DNA from: CANNDT01 sp945876205
GTDB lineage: Bacteria > Acidobacteriota > Vicinamibacteria > Vicinamibacterales > UBA2999
DNA: 56,593 nucleotides
NCBI GenBank assembly: GCA_947503365.1
Contig: CANNDT010000019.1
Span: 1-56,593 of the forward strand
Reading direction: 5' to 3'
Positions 9,897 to 17,657 of this stretch are shown piece by piece. Below the pieces are notes generated by a model. It saw only the letters and a program-made list of their open reading frames with translations. It did no database searches and was not told the origin of the DNA. Both the position numbers and the translations under genes were made by a program. Position 1 is the first letter of the stretch. Every line of letters starts with the position of its first letter.

Positions 9897-10550
9897 TCGC
9901 GCCTGCACCAGGTCCATCACTCGAGACACGACCTGATCGATCGGCAGGCCGGTGGTATCGATCAGCGTCGCGTCCGGCGCCAGCGTCAGGGGGGATGCCG
10001 TCCGCGTGGTGTCTGACTTGTCGCGCGCCTCAATAGAGGCAGCAACCGCCGCCTGCCCCGCTTGTCCGCCCGTATGCGCCGGATCGTTGGCGCGGCGGCG
10101 GGCCCGCTCTTCCGGCGACGCATCCAGGTAGATCTTCACATCAGCCTCGGGAAAGACCACGGTGCCGATGTCGCGGCCTTCCATGACGACGCCGCGCTGC
10201 TCGCCGATCTGGCGCTGGCGAGCCACCAGCACCTCGCGGACGCGCGGCAGGCGAGCGACCGCGGCGGCGGCCTTGTCGATCTCCGGACTGCGGATTTCGC
10301 GCGTGACGTCGTTGCCGTTAATCGACACCACACCGCCCTCGACAAGGATGTCGGCGGAACGGGCGAGCAACGCCAGGCGATCCTCATCGTCGAGCGGCAC
10401 GCTGTCGTGCAGCGCCTGCCAGCCCACGGCGCGGTACATCGCGCCGGTGTCGACGTGCCGGTAGCCCAGCGTGTGCGAAACGGCGCGCGCGACGGTGCCC
10501 TTCCCCGCGCCCGAGGGACCATCGATCGCGACGATCAAGCTTCTGACCAT
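9888..10550 (-). CDS. cmk: Cytidylate kinase
   Basis: A 220-residue (d)CMP kinase that transfers phosphate from ATP to CMP/dCMP in pyrimidine nucleotide recycling. The N-terminal P-loop GPSGAGKGT, the YRHVDTGAMYRAVGW nucleoside-binding stretch, GRDIGTVVFPEADVK and the Arg-rich lid ASPEERARRRAND are all present, as usual for Cmk. The frame extends upstream to 10628, but the extra 26 residues are Arg-rich and overlap the divergent hydrolase gene; the ATG at 10550 gives the standard start just before the P-loop. The 3' end overlaps the convergent YdeI-like gene by nine bases. It belongs to the conserved rluB-cmk-rpsA neighbourhood, here interrupted by extra genes. Confidence 0.95.
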   Translation of the reverse strand: MVRSLIVAIDGPSGAGKGTVARAVSHTLGYRHVDTGAMYRAVGWQALHDSVPLDDEDRLALLARSADILVEGGVVSINGNDVTREIRSPEIDKAAAAVARLPRVREVLVARQRQIGEQRGVVMEGRDIGTVVFPEADVKIYLDASPEERARRRANDPAHTGGQAGQAAVAASIEARDKSDTTRTASPLTLAPDATLIDTTGLPIDQVVSRVMDLVQARLG

Positions 10551-10578
10551 TTTCCTGATGCTATAACATCGTTCAGTC

Positions 10579-11745
10579 ATGCGTCGCCGCCGTCTCCTCA
10601 TCGTGCTCGCGATCTGCGCCGTGATCATCGCGGCCGGCTACGTGGCGACGCCGTATGCTCGGGCGGGTGCGTTGATCGTGCGCGTGGCCAACGTCGGCGG
10701 CCGCGCCGAAGCGTTTGCCGACCGCTTCGCGCGGACGGTGACCGTCGAAGACCGGCACGAGGTGCCGACGCGGTACGGCAACGTCGCCGCGCGGTTCTAC
10801 CGTCCCGAGGGCGGCAGCCGCCGGGCGATGCTGATGATCCCCGGTATCCACTCGATGGGCATCGACGAGCCGCGGCTCAAGGTGCTGGCTCACGACCTGG
10901 CGGGCAGCGGCATCACCGTCATGACGATCGCCCTGCCCGACCTGACCCACTACCAGATCACGGCGCAGTCGACCGACGCGATCGAGGACGCGGTCACGTG
11001 GATGGCCGCGCAGCCGGATCTCGCTCCCGATGGCCGTGTCGGCCTCTTCGGGATCAGCTTCGCCGGCGGCCTCGCGGTGGTGGCGGCCGGCCGGCCGGCC
11101 GTTCGCGACCAGCTTGCGTTCGTGATGTCATTCGGCGGCCATGGCGATCTGCCGCGGACATTGAAATACCTCGTCACCGGCGAGGCGCCTCATGTCGGTG
11201 ACCTGGCGATCCCACGTCCGCATGATTACGGCGTGGCCGTCATCAGCTACGCCGCCGCCGACCGCATCGTCCCCGCGGATCAGATGCAGCGGCTCCGTGA
11301 CGGCATCGGGACCTTTCTGCTTGCGTCGCAGTTGACGCTCGTGGACAGGGGCAAGGCGGACGTCACCTTCGTCAAGGCGCGGCAGATGGAGCATGGACTG
11401 CCGGAGCCGTCGGCGACCTACCTGACGTGGGTGAACGACCGCAACACCAAGAAGCTCGGCGCACTGCTGGCCCCGCACGTCGAGGCCTACAGCGGCGACC
11501 CGGCCGCGTCTGCCGAGCGGGCGCCCGGCGTGCCGGCGGCGCCGGTGTATCTGCTCCATGGCTCGGGCGACACGGTGATCCCCGCGGCGGAGTCCGTGCT
11601 GCTGGCAGACTACCTGCGCAAGCAAGGCGTGGACGTCCACCTGCTGCTCAGCGACCTGATCACGCATGTCGAGATCGATAAATCCGCTGCCGCATCCGAG
11701 ATGTGGAAGCTCGACGCATTCTGGGCCAGCATCCTCCGCCAATGA
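10579..11745 (+). CDS. Membrane-anchored alpha/beta-hydrolase
   Basis: A 388-residue protein. Residues 5-24 form a hydrophobic N-terminal segment after a run of Arg (MRRRRLL), so it is either exported or anchored with the enzyme outside. The alpha/beta-hydrolase fold shows the nucleophile elbow GISFAGG, a late acid in HGSGDTVIP and a catalytic His candidate in LITHVEID near the C-terminus. Together these complete a Ser-Asp-His triad. The substrate is unknown; it could be an esterase or dienelactone-hydrolase-like enzyme. The ATG follows a TATAAC box by only 11 bases, so the mRNA may be nearly leaderless. The stop codon overlaps the rluB start (ATGA), which indicates co-translation. Confidence 0.75.
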   Translation: MRRRRLLIVLAICAVIIAAGYVATPYARAGALIVRVANVGGRAEAFADRFARTVTVEDRHEVPTRYGNVAARFYRPEGGSRRAMLMIPGIHSMGIDEPRLKVLAHDLAGSGITVMTIALPDLTHYQITAQSTDAIEDAVTWMAAQPDLAPDGRVGLFGISFAGGLAVVAAGRPAVRDQLAFVMSFGGHGDLPRTLKYLVTGEAPHVGDLAIPRPHDYGVAVISYAAADRIVPADQMQRLRDGIGTFLLASQLTLVDRGKADVTFVKARQMEHGLPEPSATYLTWVNDRNTKKLGALLAPHVEAYSGDPAASAERAPGVPAAPVYLLHGSGDTVIPAAESVLLADYLRKQGVDVHLLLSDLITHVEIDKSAAASEMWKLDAFWASILRQ

Positions 11746-12575
11746 GCATTCAACGACTTCAGAAAATTCTTTCGCAGGCGGGTGTGGCGTCGCGGCGGAC
11801 CGCCGAGAAGCTGATTGCGGAAGGCCGCGTCACGGTCAACGGCAAGCCGGTGCGCGAGATGGGCACCAAGGCCGATCTCGACGTGGATCACATCAAGGTC
11901 GACGACCGCCGCGTCAAGGCGGCGCAGCAGTTGCGGTACATCCTGCTCTACAAGCCGACGGGATGCATGACGACCCTCTCGGATGAGAAGCGGCGCCGAA
12001 CGGTGATCGACCTACTGCGCGGCGTGAAGGAATACGTCTACCCCGTCGGCCGCCTCGACTACGACACCGAAGGATTGCTGCTCCTCACCAACGACGGCGA
12101 CCTGGCCGCGAAGCTCACGCATCCGCGCCACGGCGTCGATCGCACCTACGAAGCGCACGTCGCCGGCATCCCTGACGAGAACGATCTGGAAAAGATCCGC
12201 AAGGGCATCCCGCTCGACGGCAAGCGCACGCTGCCGGCGGATGTCGCCATCCTCACCAAGGGCCATCCGAACAAGCGTGAGGGCGAAGGCGTGGTGGTGC
12301 TGACCATCCGTGAGGGACGCAACCGCCAGGTGCGCCGGATGCTCGAAGCCGTCGGTCACCCGGTGAGCGAGTTGAAGCGGACGAAGTTCGGTCCGCTCAG
12401 CGACAAGCGGATGAAGCCGGGCGACTGGCGCGAATTGACCGGTGATGAACTGAAGGTGCTGAAGGCGCGGGCCGCTCGCCCGCTTCCCGATCAGGCCGCT
12501 CAAGCGGCCGCCCATCGTCGGCCCAGGCCAAAGGCCCCGTACAAACCGAAGCCGAAACCCAAGCCCTCGCGCTGA
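11742..12575 (+). CDS. rluB: 23S rRNA pseudouridine synthase (RluB/RsuA family)
   Basis: A 277-residue enzyme that isomerises a uridine in 23S rRNA. The N-terminal S4 RNA-binding domain (residues 1-60, QKILSQAGVASRRTAEKLI) is followed by the catalytic domain with GRLDYDTEGLLLLTNDG, whose Asp is the catalytic residue, and REGRNRQVRRMLEAVGHPV. A Lys/Pro-rich tail ends the protein. The start at 11742 overlaps the hydrolase stop by four bases; a longer frame from 11703 would run through the hydrolase gene and lacks support. RluB rather than RsuA is chosen from the motif pattern and the cmk neighbourhood. Its stop lies five bases from the convergent amidohydrolase stop. Confidence 0.92.
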   Translation: MSIQRLQKILSQAGVASRRTAEKLIAEGRVTVNGKPVREMGTKADLDVDHIKVDDRRVKAAQQLRYILLYKPTGCMTTLSDEKRRRTVIDLLRGVKEYVYPVGRLDYDTEGLLLLTNDGDLAAKLTHPRHGVDRTYEAHVAGIPDENDLEKIRKGIPLDGKRTLPADVAILTKGHPNKREGEGVVVLTIREGRNRQVRRMLEAVGHPVSELKRTKFGPLSDKRMKPGDWRELTGDELKVLKARAARPLPDQAAQAAAHRRPRPKAPYKPKPKPKPSR

Positions 12576-12580
12576 GGACG

Positions 12581-15094
12581 TCAGCGCTTCTCGAGTACGA
12601 CCTCCCCACCCTTAATCACAGTGGCGACGTTCAACAGGTTCGCCGTGTCCGCCAGCGGGTCGCCATACAGGATGACCATGTCGGCGATCTTGCCGGGCTC
12701 GAGCGTGCCAAGCTGATCGCCCTTGATGGCGGACGTCGCGGCATTCTTCGTCATGATGGTCACGATCTCTGCCGGTGAGAAGACGACCCGCAGCGCGCGC
12801 AACTCGTCGGCCAGCGTCTCTCTCGGATGCCAACTCGTATCGGTTCCGTAGCCGTAGCTGATTCCAGCGTTCCAGAGCAATCGCGCGTTGACCGGTCCCT
12901 GGCCCGCACTCGAAATCGTGTCCCACGGAAACGGCAGGCCATCACGAAACAGCGGCTTCTGATCAGGGCCGAAGTGCGGCAGAAAGATCGCCAGCGTCGA
13001 CGTCATCGGGATGCCCGCCGTCGCAATCTTCTGCACCGCCGCCGGATCCTCATCGAGCCGTCCGATGTGCGGCGTGTGCACCAGACGCGTCACGCCGGCC
13101 TCGATCGCGGCGAGCGTATCGATCACCGTCACGGCGTGGGTGATCGTCGGAAGGTTGTGCTTCTTTCCCTCGGTGGCAATCAGCGCCAGCGTGTCCTTCT
13201 CCGGACCGCCAGGGGTGACGATGATGACTGTCTTGATGTAATCGAACCCGGCCTTCACCACGGCGTTGACGGCTTGTATCGTCTCCTGCGCGGGGATGGC
13301 GGCCGCCGGCTGTGTTGGCCGCCGCGGAGGCCGCGACACGTCGAAGCGGGCGCCGTCACCCGCTGGTGCCGCGCCACTCCCGCCGGCGGGTGCCGCTGGC
13401 CTCGCCAGCGGGATACGGCCTGCGGCAAACACTCGCGGACCCTTCATCTCCCCCGCCTGCAGCCGTCGTCGAAGCTCGAGGATGGCGTCCGGCTGATCGC
13501 CGGCTGACACCACGGTGGTGAATCCGGCGTCGAGGAACTCCTGCATGCGCGTCGCGGCCTGTTCCTTGAGCCACTGCTGTCCCTCACCGCGCACGATGTG
13601 ACGATGGGCGTCGATGAAGCCGGGCATCAGGGTCTTGCCCTGCGCGTCGATCACGCGGGCACCGCGGGCATCGACAGTGCCCGAATCCACCGAGACGATC
13701 CTGCCGTCGCGCACGACGACCGCTCCCCGCTCGATGACGCGGCCTGTTCCGTCGAGGATCCGGGCGTTGGTCACGACCAGGTTCTGGGCGGACACGCTCT
13801 GCGCGCACAGCAGGACGGCGAGACTCGCGACGACGGTCTTCGCCAGGCCAACCTTCCTCGGCGCGGTCTCCTTGATGAACACGGACACGACGATGCCAAG
13901 CGAGACGCCGAACAGCGCCACCCAGAGGACGTTCTGGATCCCGTAGTTCTGCGCCACGCCGCCGGCGATGATCGGCGCGACGCCGCCGCCGAAGATCTCC
14001 CCGGCGCCGACGACCATGCCGATCGCTGACGACACCAATCCAGGCGGCGCCGACTCGGTCGAGATGGGGCCGGTGATGAGGGCGACGTTGCCAAGGCAGA
14101 AGAAGCTCACCATGAAGAGCAGCGCGAAGAGGGCCGGCGGGTTTGCACCCGTCTGCATCAGGAGATACACGAACACCGACGCGCCGAGGAATCCGAGCAT
14201 CGCCATCACGCGCCGGCCGAATAGATCCGAAAGTCCGGGCACGCCGAACTGACCGACAAACCCGCCGAAGCCGAGCCCCGACATCACGAAGCCCATCTGC
14301 GTCGGCGACAGCTTCAGGTAATCAATGAGGTAATTCGGCACCATCGCGCCCAGCACGAACACGCATGTCATCGCGCAAAACAGGCAGCACATCGACAACA
14401 CGATGTTCCGGCTCTTGAACACATCGAGCCACCGCCCGGTCATCTGCGTCGCACCGACGATGTGGCCGCCTTGCGTTTGCGCCGGCTCACGCAGCACAAC
14501 ATAGAGCAGCGCGCCGACAATGAAGCCCGGGGCGGCGACGATCCAGAACACCCATCGCCACGACGGTACGACGAGCAGCAACTGCGTGGCGATGATCGGA
14601 CCGAGCGCGAGACCGAACAGCGCGAACCCGCTCTGCTGCAGCCCTTGCAGGAACCCGCGCCGGCTTGGATGGGCCGCCGAGGCCGTCGCCGTGAAGCTGG
14701 TAGGACAGTACGAGCCTTCCATCACGCCCATCAGCAGGCGGATCGCCAGCAGGCCCGCAAGCCCGGTCGCCATGCCGGAGACGCCCGACAAGAGCGAGAA
14801 CAACAGGATCGCCGGTATCAGGATCTTGCGATGACCGATGCGATCCGAGAGGCGGCCGCTGAAAATCGCGAAGACGCCCCACGCCATCCCGAGTATGCCG
14901 ATGATGTTGCCCTGGTCCTGCAGGTTGAGCCCGAGGTCGGCGAGCATGAATGGAAACAGCGGCGCGATGATCCAGCGGTCGAGGCCGACGAGTCCGAATC
15001 CAAGCCCAAGCAGCAACACCGCCTTCCGCTCGTAGGCGGTGTCCCACGATCCGCGAGCCGTGGCTACGTCGTCTTGCACGGGAACGGGTTCCAT
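12581..15094 (-). CDS. Fusion: MFS transporter joined to an amidohydrolase
   Basis: One uninterrupted frame of 837 residues joins two complete proteins. Residues about 21-424 are a 12-helix major facilitator with the loop 2-3 motif GRLSDRIGHRK and a related GLSDLFGRR in the second half. Residues 438-837 are an amidohydrolase of the imidazolonepropionase-like type: GFIDAHRH supplies two metal-binding His, then come a Lys in DYIKTV, His in ITHAV and VHTPH, and Asp in GTDTSWHP. Between them lies KTVVASLAVLLCAQSVSAQ, which looks like the signal peptide of a formerly separate secreted enzyme and could now be helix 13. This would place the hydrolase in the periplasm next to the transporter. I see no in-frame ATG, GTG or TTG at the junction. 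The start at 15094 overlaps the upstream gene by 31 bases. The substrate is unknown. Confidence 0.8.
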   Translation of the reverse strand: MEPVPVQDDVATARGSWDTAYERKAVLLLGLGFGLVGLDRWIIAPLFPFMLADLGLNLQDQGNIIGILGMAWGVFAIFSGRLSDRIGHRKILIPAILLFSLLSGVSGMATGLAGLLAIRLLMGVMEGSYCPTSFTATASAAHPSRRGFLQGLQQSGFALFGLALGPIIATQLLLVVPSWRWVFWIVAAPGFIVGALLYVVLREPAQTQGGHIVGATQMTGRWLDVFKSRNIVLSMCCLFCAMTCVFVLGAMVPNYLIDYLKLSPTQMGFVMSGLGFGGFVGQFGVPGLSDLFGRRVMAMLGFLGASVFVYLLMQTGANPPALFALLFMVSFFCLGNVALITGPISTESAPPGLVSSAIGMVVGAGEIFGGGVAPIIAGGVAQNYGIQNVLWVALFGVSLGIVVSVFIKETAPRKVGLAKTVVASLAVLLCAQSVSAQNLVVTNARILDGTGRVIERGAVVVRDGRIVSVDSGTVDARGARVIDAQGKTLMPGFIDAHRHIVRGEGQQWLKEQAATRMQEFLDAGFTTVVSAGDQPDAILELRRRLQAGEMKGPRVFAAGRIPLARPAAPAGGSGAAPAGDGARFDVSRPPRRPTQPAAAIPAQETIQAVNAVVKAGFDYIKTVIIVTPGGPEKDTLALIATEGKKHNLPTITHAVTVIDTLAAIEAGVTRLVHTPHIGRLDEDPAAVQKIATAGIPMTSTLAIFLPHFGPDQKPLFRDGLPFPWDTISSAGQGPVNARLLWNAGISYGYGTDTSWHPRETLADELRALRVVFSPAEIVTIMTKNAATSAIKGDQLGTLEPGKIADMVILYGDPLADTANLLNVATVIKGGEVVLEKR

Positions 15095-15813
15095 TTGGTG
15101 CCGTCTGGCTCCTTCTTGAAATGCGAGCTGGTGACGAACTCCTGATTCAGGTAGCGGGGGTCGTTCACGAGCGTCGTGAACACCGCCCACTCATCGCCGT
15201 TGGGTGCCTTGAAGCGGTCGATGTATTCCGTGACCACCGTTTCCTGGCTGTACGGCACGCCGTTGCGGCGGAGCCATCCCGGGCGAAGCTGCGTTGTGAC
15301 GACCTTGAGGCTCGCGCCCGGAGCCGGACGCTCCCACGTGGCCTGCGACCATCCTTGCAGCGTCCGCCCGGCCGGTGGCCGGGCGGCCCGATCGAACAGC
15401 AGCCGTCGCGTCTGACGGCCGGCGTCGGTCTCGATGGCGAGCACGCTGTTCGACTCCCACGTGATGTGCAGCCGCGTCGGCATGCGCATCAGGGCCGCGG
15501 CGCCGTACGCCTCACACTGGCCATCTTTTGACATGTCCCAGGTGTCGGCGATCTTTCTTCCCTCGTCGCTGAGCGGCACGCTCGCATAGTCGCCCTTCGG
15601 CGGCGTCACCATGCGCCAGCGATAGTCTTCGTTGACGACCGAGACCCAGTACCCCGTGAGGTCGATCGGCGCGGCCTCCCGCGGCGTCGGCGGTGGAGGC
15701 GGCGGTGCTCCACTCGCTCCCCCGGCGCGGCCTTGCGCAGCGGGATGAGCCAGTTGAAGTGTCACGGCAAGCGCGACGCACGCGGCGGCCGTCAATCCGA
15801 CATGGATGCGCAT
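15064..15813 (-). CDS. Secreted protein of unknown function, paralogue 1
   Basis: A 249-residue protein with a signal peptide (MRIHVGLTAAACVALAV... cleaved near Ala-Gln about residue 26), then a Pro-rich linker. Its body shares motifs with the protein at 16817-17656: GYWVSVVNED against GVWAPIFHED, a TWDMSKDGQCE against TWDASLLTLPEHQC segment, and VVTTQLRPGWLRRNG against VVTTHLKAGWIRRNG. The two are clearly paralogues. I do not recognise a named family and no catalytic motif stands out. The Trp-rich, beta-strand-like pattern could suit ligand binding. The surrounding receptor, transporter and hydrolases suggest a role in handling the same imported compound. Confidence 0.65.
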   Translation of the reverse strand: MRIHVGLTAAACVALAVTLQLAHPAAQGRAGGASGAPPPPPPTPREAAPIDLTGYWVSVVNEDYRWRMVTPPKGDYASVPLSDEGRKIADTWDMSKDGQCEAYGAAALMRMPTRLHITWESNSVLAIETDAGRQTRRLLFDRAARPPAGRTLQGWSQATWERPAPGASLKVVTTQLRPGWLRRNGVPYSQETVVTEYIDRFKAPNGDEWAVFTTLVNDPRYLNQEFVTSSHFKKEPDGTKWNPFPCKTT

Positions 15814-15818
15814 GATGG

Positions 15819-16820
15819 TCAGCGGCTCTGGCCGGCGGGCCTGGCGGGCGTCAGGCTGCGATAGACGGCCTCGACGAAGTTGTCGGTCGTCCAGAAGCCG
15901 GTGGACGCGCCGTACCGTCCCTCGTAGTCGCGGACGAGACGCGCCGCCTTCACCTGTTCGAGCGTCATGCCCTTGGCGATCGCGTCCTTGACGCGATCGC
16001 TGATGATGGTGTTCATGTCGCGGTACTCGACGACGTCGGCCTCGTCGGCAAGCCGGCCGTGCCCGGGGATGACGTAGGTGCCCGCCTCCTGCTTCTCCTT
16101 GGGCACGGTGAGACCGATGATCCGGTTCAACGCATCGATCACCCCCTGGAAGCTTCCGCCCTGCCCTGCCTGAACGATGGGAAAGGTGGTGTTGACGTAG
16201 ACGTCGCCGGCAACGATCACGTCGGAGCGGCGGAAGAAGACGATGACGTCGCCGTCGGTATGCGCCGCCGGTTGATGGAACATCTGCACCGCTTCGCCGT
16301 TGAAGAAGATGTCCTTCTGCCCGGTGAAGAACGTGTCCGTGGGCATACCCACGAATGCCAGCGGCGGCTTCAACTGCCCCATCCGCAGCAGGGTGTTCTC
16401 GTGCGCAAAGATCGTCGCCTGGTTGGATGCCTCCTGGCCGACCTGCGCGGCGAAGTTGCCCGCGACAATCGATCGTCCCGCGCGGGAGACCGCCGGGTTT
16501 CCGCCGACGTGATCCGGATGGGAGTGCGTGTTGATGATGTGGCGGATCGGCTTGTCGCCGGCGAGCCGCGCGATCTCGGCGAGGAGCTTGTCCGCAAGCG
16601 GCTCGACCATCGTGTCAACGACCAGGACGCCCTCGTCCCCGATCGACACCGCGGCGTTGAACGGACCGGCGGCGAGCATCCAGACATTGCCCTGGACGTG
16701 ATACGAGTGGACCTGAACGTCGTTGACATTCTGCTGCGCCTCACCGCGCGCGCCACACACCATCGCCCACGCGACGAGCGCGGCGATCGCCGCCGTCCAC
16801 CGGGTCCCTCGACAGGTCAT
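15819..16820 (-). CDS. Secreted metallo-beta-lactamase-fold hydrolase
   Basis: A 333-residue protein with an N-terminal signal peptide ending near ARGEAQQ. The metal-binding motif THSHPDHVGGN gives the H-x-H-x-D-H ligands. A later His in HQPAAHTDGD and an Asp in AGDVYVNT probably complete the site, followed by IPGHG. The layout resembles quinoprotein-relay or SoxH-like secreted MBL proteins; the substrate is unknown. The frame continues upstream to 17417, but that part runs through the paralogue-2 gene. The ATG at 16820 overlaps its stop (ATGA), shows co-translation and supplies the signal peptide, so I use it. The gene lies between the two paralogous secreted proteins. Confidence 0.85.
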   Translation of the reverse strand: MTCRGTRWTAAIAALVAWAMVCGARGEAQQNVNDVQVHSYHVQGNVWMLAAGPFNAAVSIGDEGVLVVDTMVEPLADKLLAEIARLAGDKPIRHIINTHSHPDHVGGNPAVSRAGRSIVAGNFAAQVGQEASNQATIFAHENTLLRMGQLKPPLAFVGMPTDTFFTGQKDIFFNGEAVQMFHQPAAHTDGDVIVFFRRSDVIVAGDVYVNTTFPIVQAGQGGSFQGVIDALNRIIGLTVPKEKQEAGTYVIPGHGRLADEADVVEYRDMNTIISDRVKDAIAKGMTLEQVKAARLVRDYEGRYGASTGFWTTDNFVEAVYRSLTPARPAGQSR

Positions 16821-17656
16821 CGGGGTCGCCTGATGAACTCGGGCAATGCGGTTTCCGCGCCGCCACGCACGGCGTCCACCGGCAGGTTGTGCTTCCGCGC
16901 GTACTCCTCGGAGCCGTGGTTGGTCCCGGGCAAGTGGCTTGGGACGTCGCCGCTCGCGCGCACCACTTCGTCCACCGATTCGCAGGGATACGGATCGACG
17001 ACGCCATTGGCGGTGAGCCTGAACCCGTTGGTCTTGATCAGCGGCTCGGTCAGGTATACCGGATCCGAAATCATGTAGACGTGCGTCAGCACATCTCCAT
17101 GACGCATGAACCGCTCCTCCATGGTGGCGCGATCGCTCAGCAGGAGTCCGTTCCGGCGAATCCATCCCGCCTTGAGATGCGTGGTGACGACCACCAGCAC
17201 CGGACCCTCCCAGCGCCCGGTGGAGAAACCCTGCCAGGTGTGGGGCGCGTAGTCGGGCGGATGCGGCCGGCCATCCATCCAGATCTCGCGCTTCTGTTCC
17301 ATCCACTGGATCTGCGTGTTGATCTTCACGAGGCGCTGCGAGGCGTCGTCGAAATCCGGCTGGATGCGAAGCGTGCCGACGCCACGGAATCCGTAGGTCG
17401 AGGGGTGCGGCTTGCACTGATGCTCGGGAAGCGTCAGGAGCGAGGCGTCCCAGGTGTCGGCGCGCAGCCGCATCGCCTCGTTGATGGGGAGCCCGGCATA
17501 GTCGCCGACGTCGGGACCCGGAACCCGCTCAACCTGGTCTTCGTGAAAGATCGGCGCCCAGACGCCGCTGAAATCGGCCTGCGCAACGGCAGGCCGCGGT
17601 GCCGCCATCAGCAGCAGCACCGCGGCCGCGCAGAGAAACCGCATCTCGTGCTTCAT
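16817..17656 (-). CDS. Secreted protein of unknown function, paralogue 2
   Basis: A 279-residue protein with a signal peptide cut near AVAQA (about residue 26), directly followed by DFSGVWAPIFHED. It shares the TWD...C and VVTTHLKAGWIRRNG segments with the product of 15064-15813, and adds a C-terminal extension of about 60 residues containing PGTNHGSEEYARKHNLP. No enzymatic motif is recognised. Its stop codon overlaps the start of the metallo-hydrolase gene by four bases, and its start lies one base from the TonB-receptor stop, so all these genes probably form one transcript read from 20.7 to 12.6 kb. Confidence 0.7.
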   Translation of the reverse strand: MKHEMRFLCAAAVLLLMAAPRPAVAQADFSGVWAPIFHEDQVERVPGPDVGDYAGLPINEAMRLRADTWDASLLTLPEHQCKPHPSTYGFRGVGTLRIQPDFDDASQRLVKINTQIQWMEQKREIWMDGRPHPPDYAPHTWQGFSTGRWEGPVLVVVTTHLKAGWIRRNGLLLSDRATMEERFMRHGDVLTHVYMISDPVYLTEPLIKTNGFRLTANGVVDPYPCESVDEVVRASGDVPSHLPGTNHGSEEYARKHNLPVDAVRGGAETALPEFIRRPR

Positions 17657-17657
17657 C

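Noticed and set aside
9888..10628. Longer cytidylate kinase starting at 10628
   Set aside because: The extra Arg-rich residues overlap the divergent hydrolase gene and precede the normal start just before the P-loop.
15819..17417. 532-residue extended metallo-hydrolase
   Set aside because: The first 199 residues come from the other frame of the paralogue-2 gene. The internal ATG at 16820 gives a signal peptide and overlaps the upstream stop.
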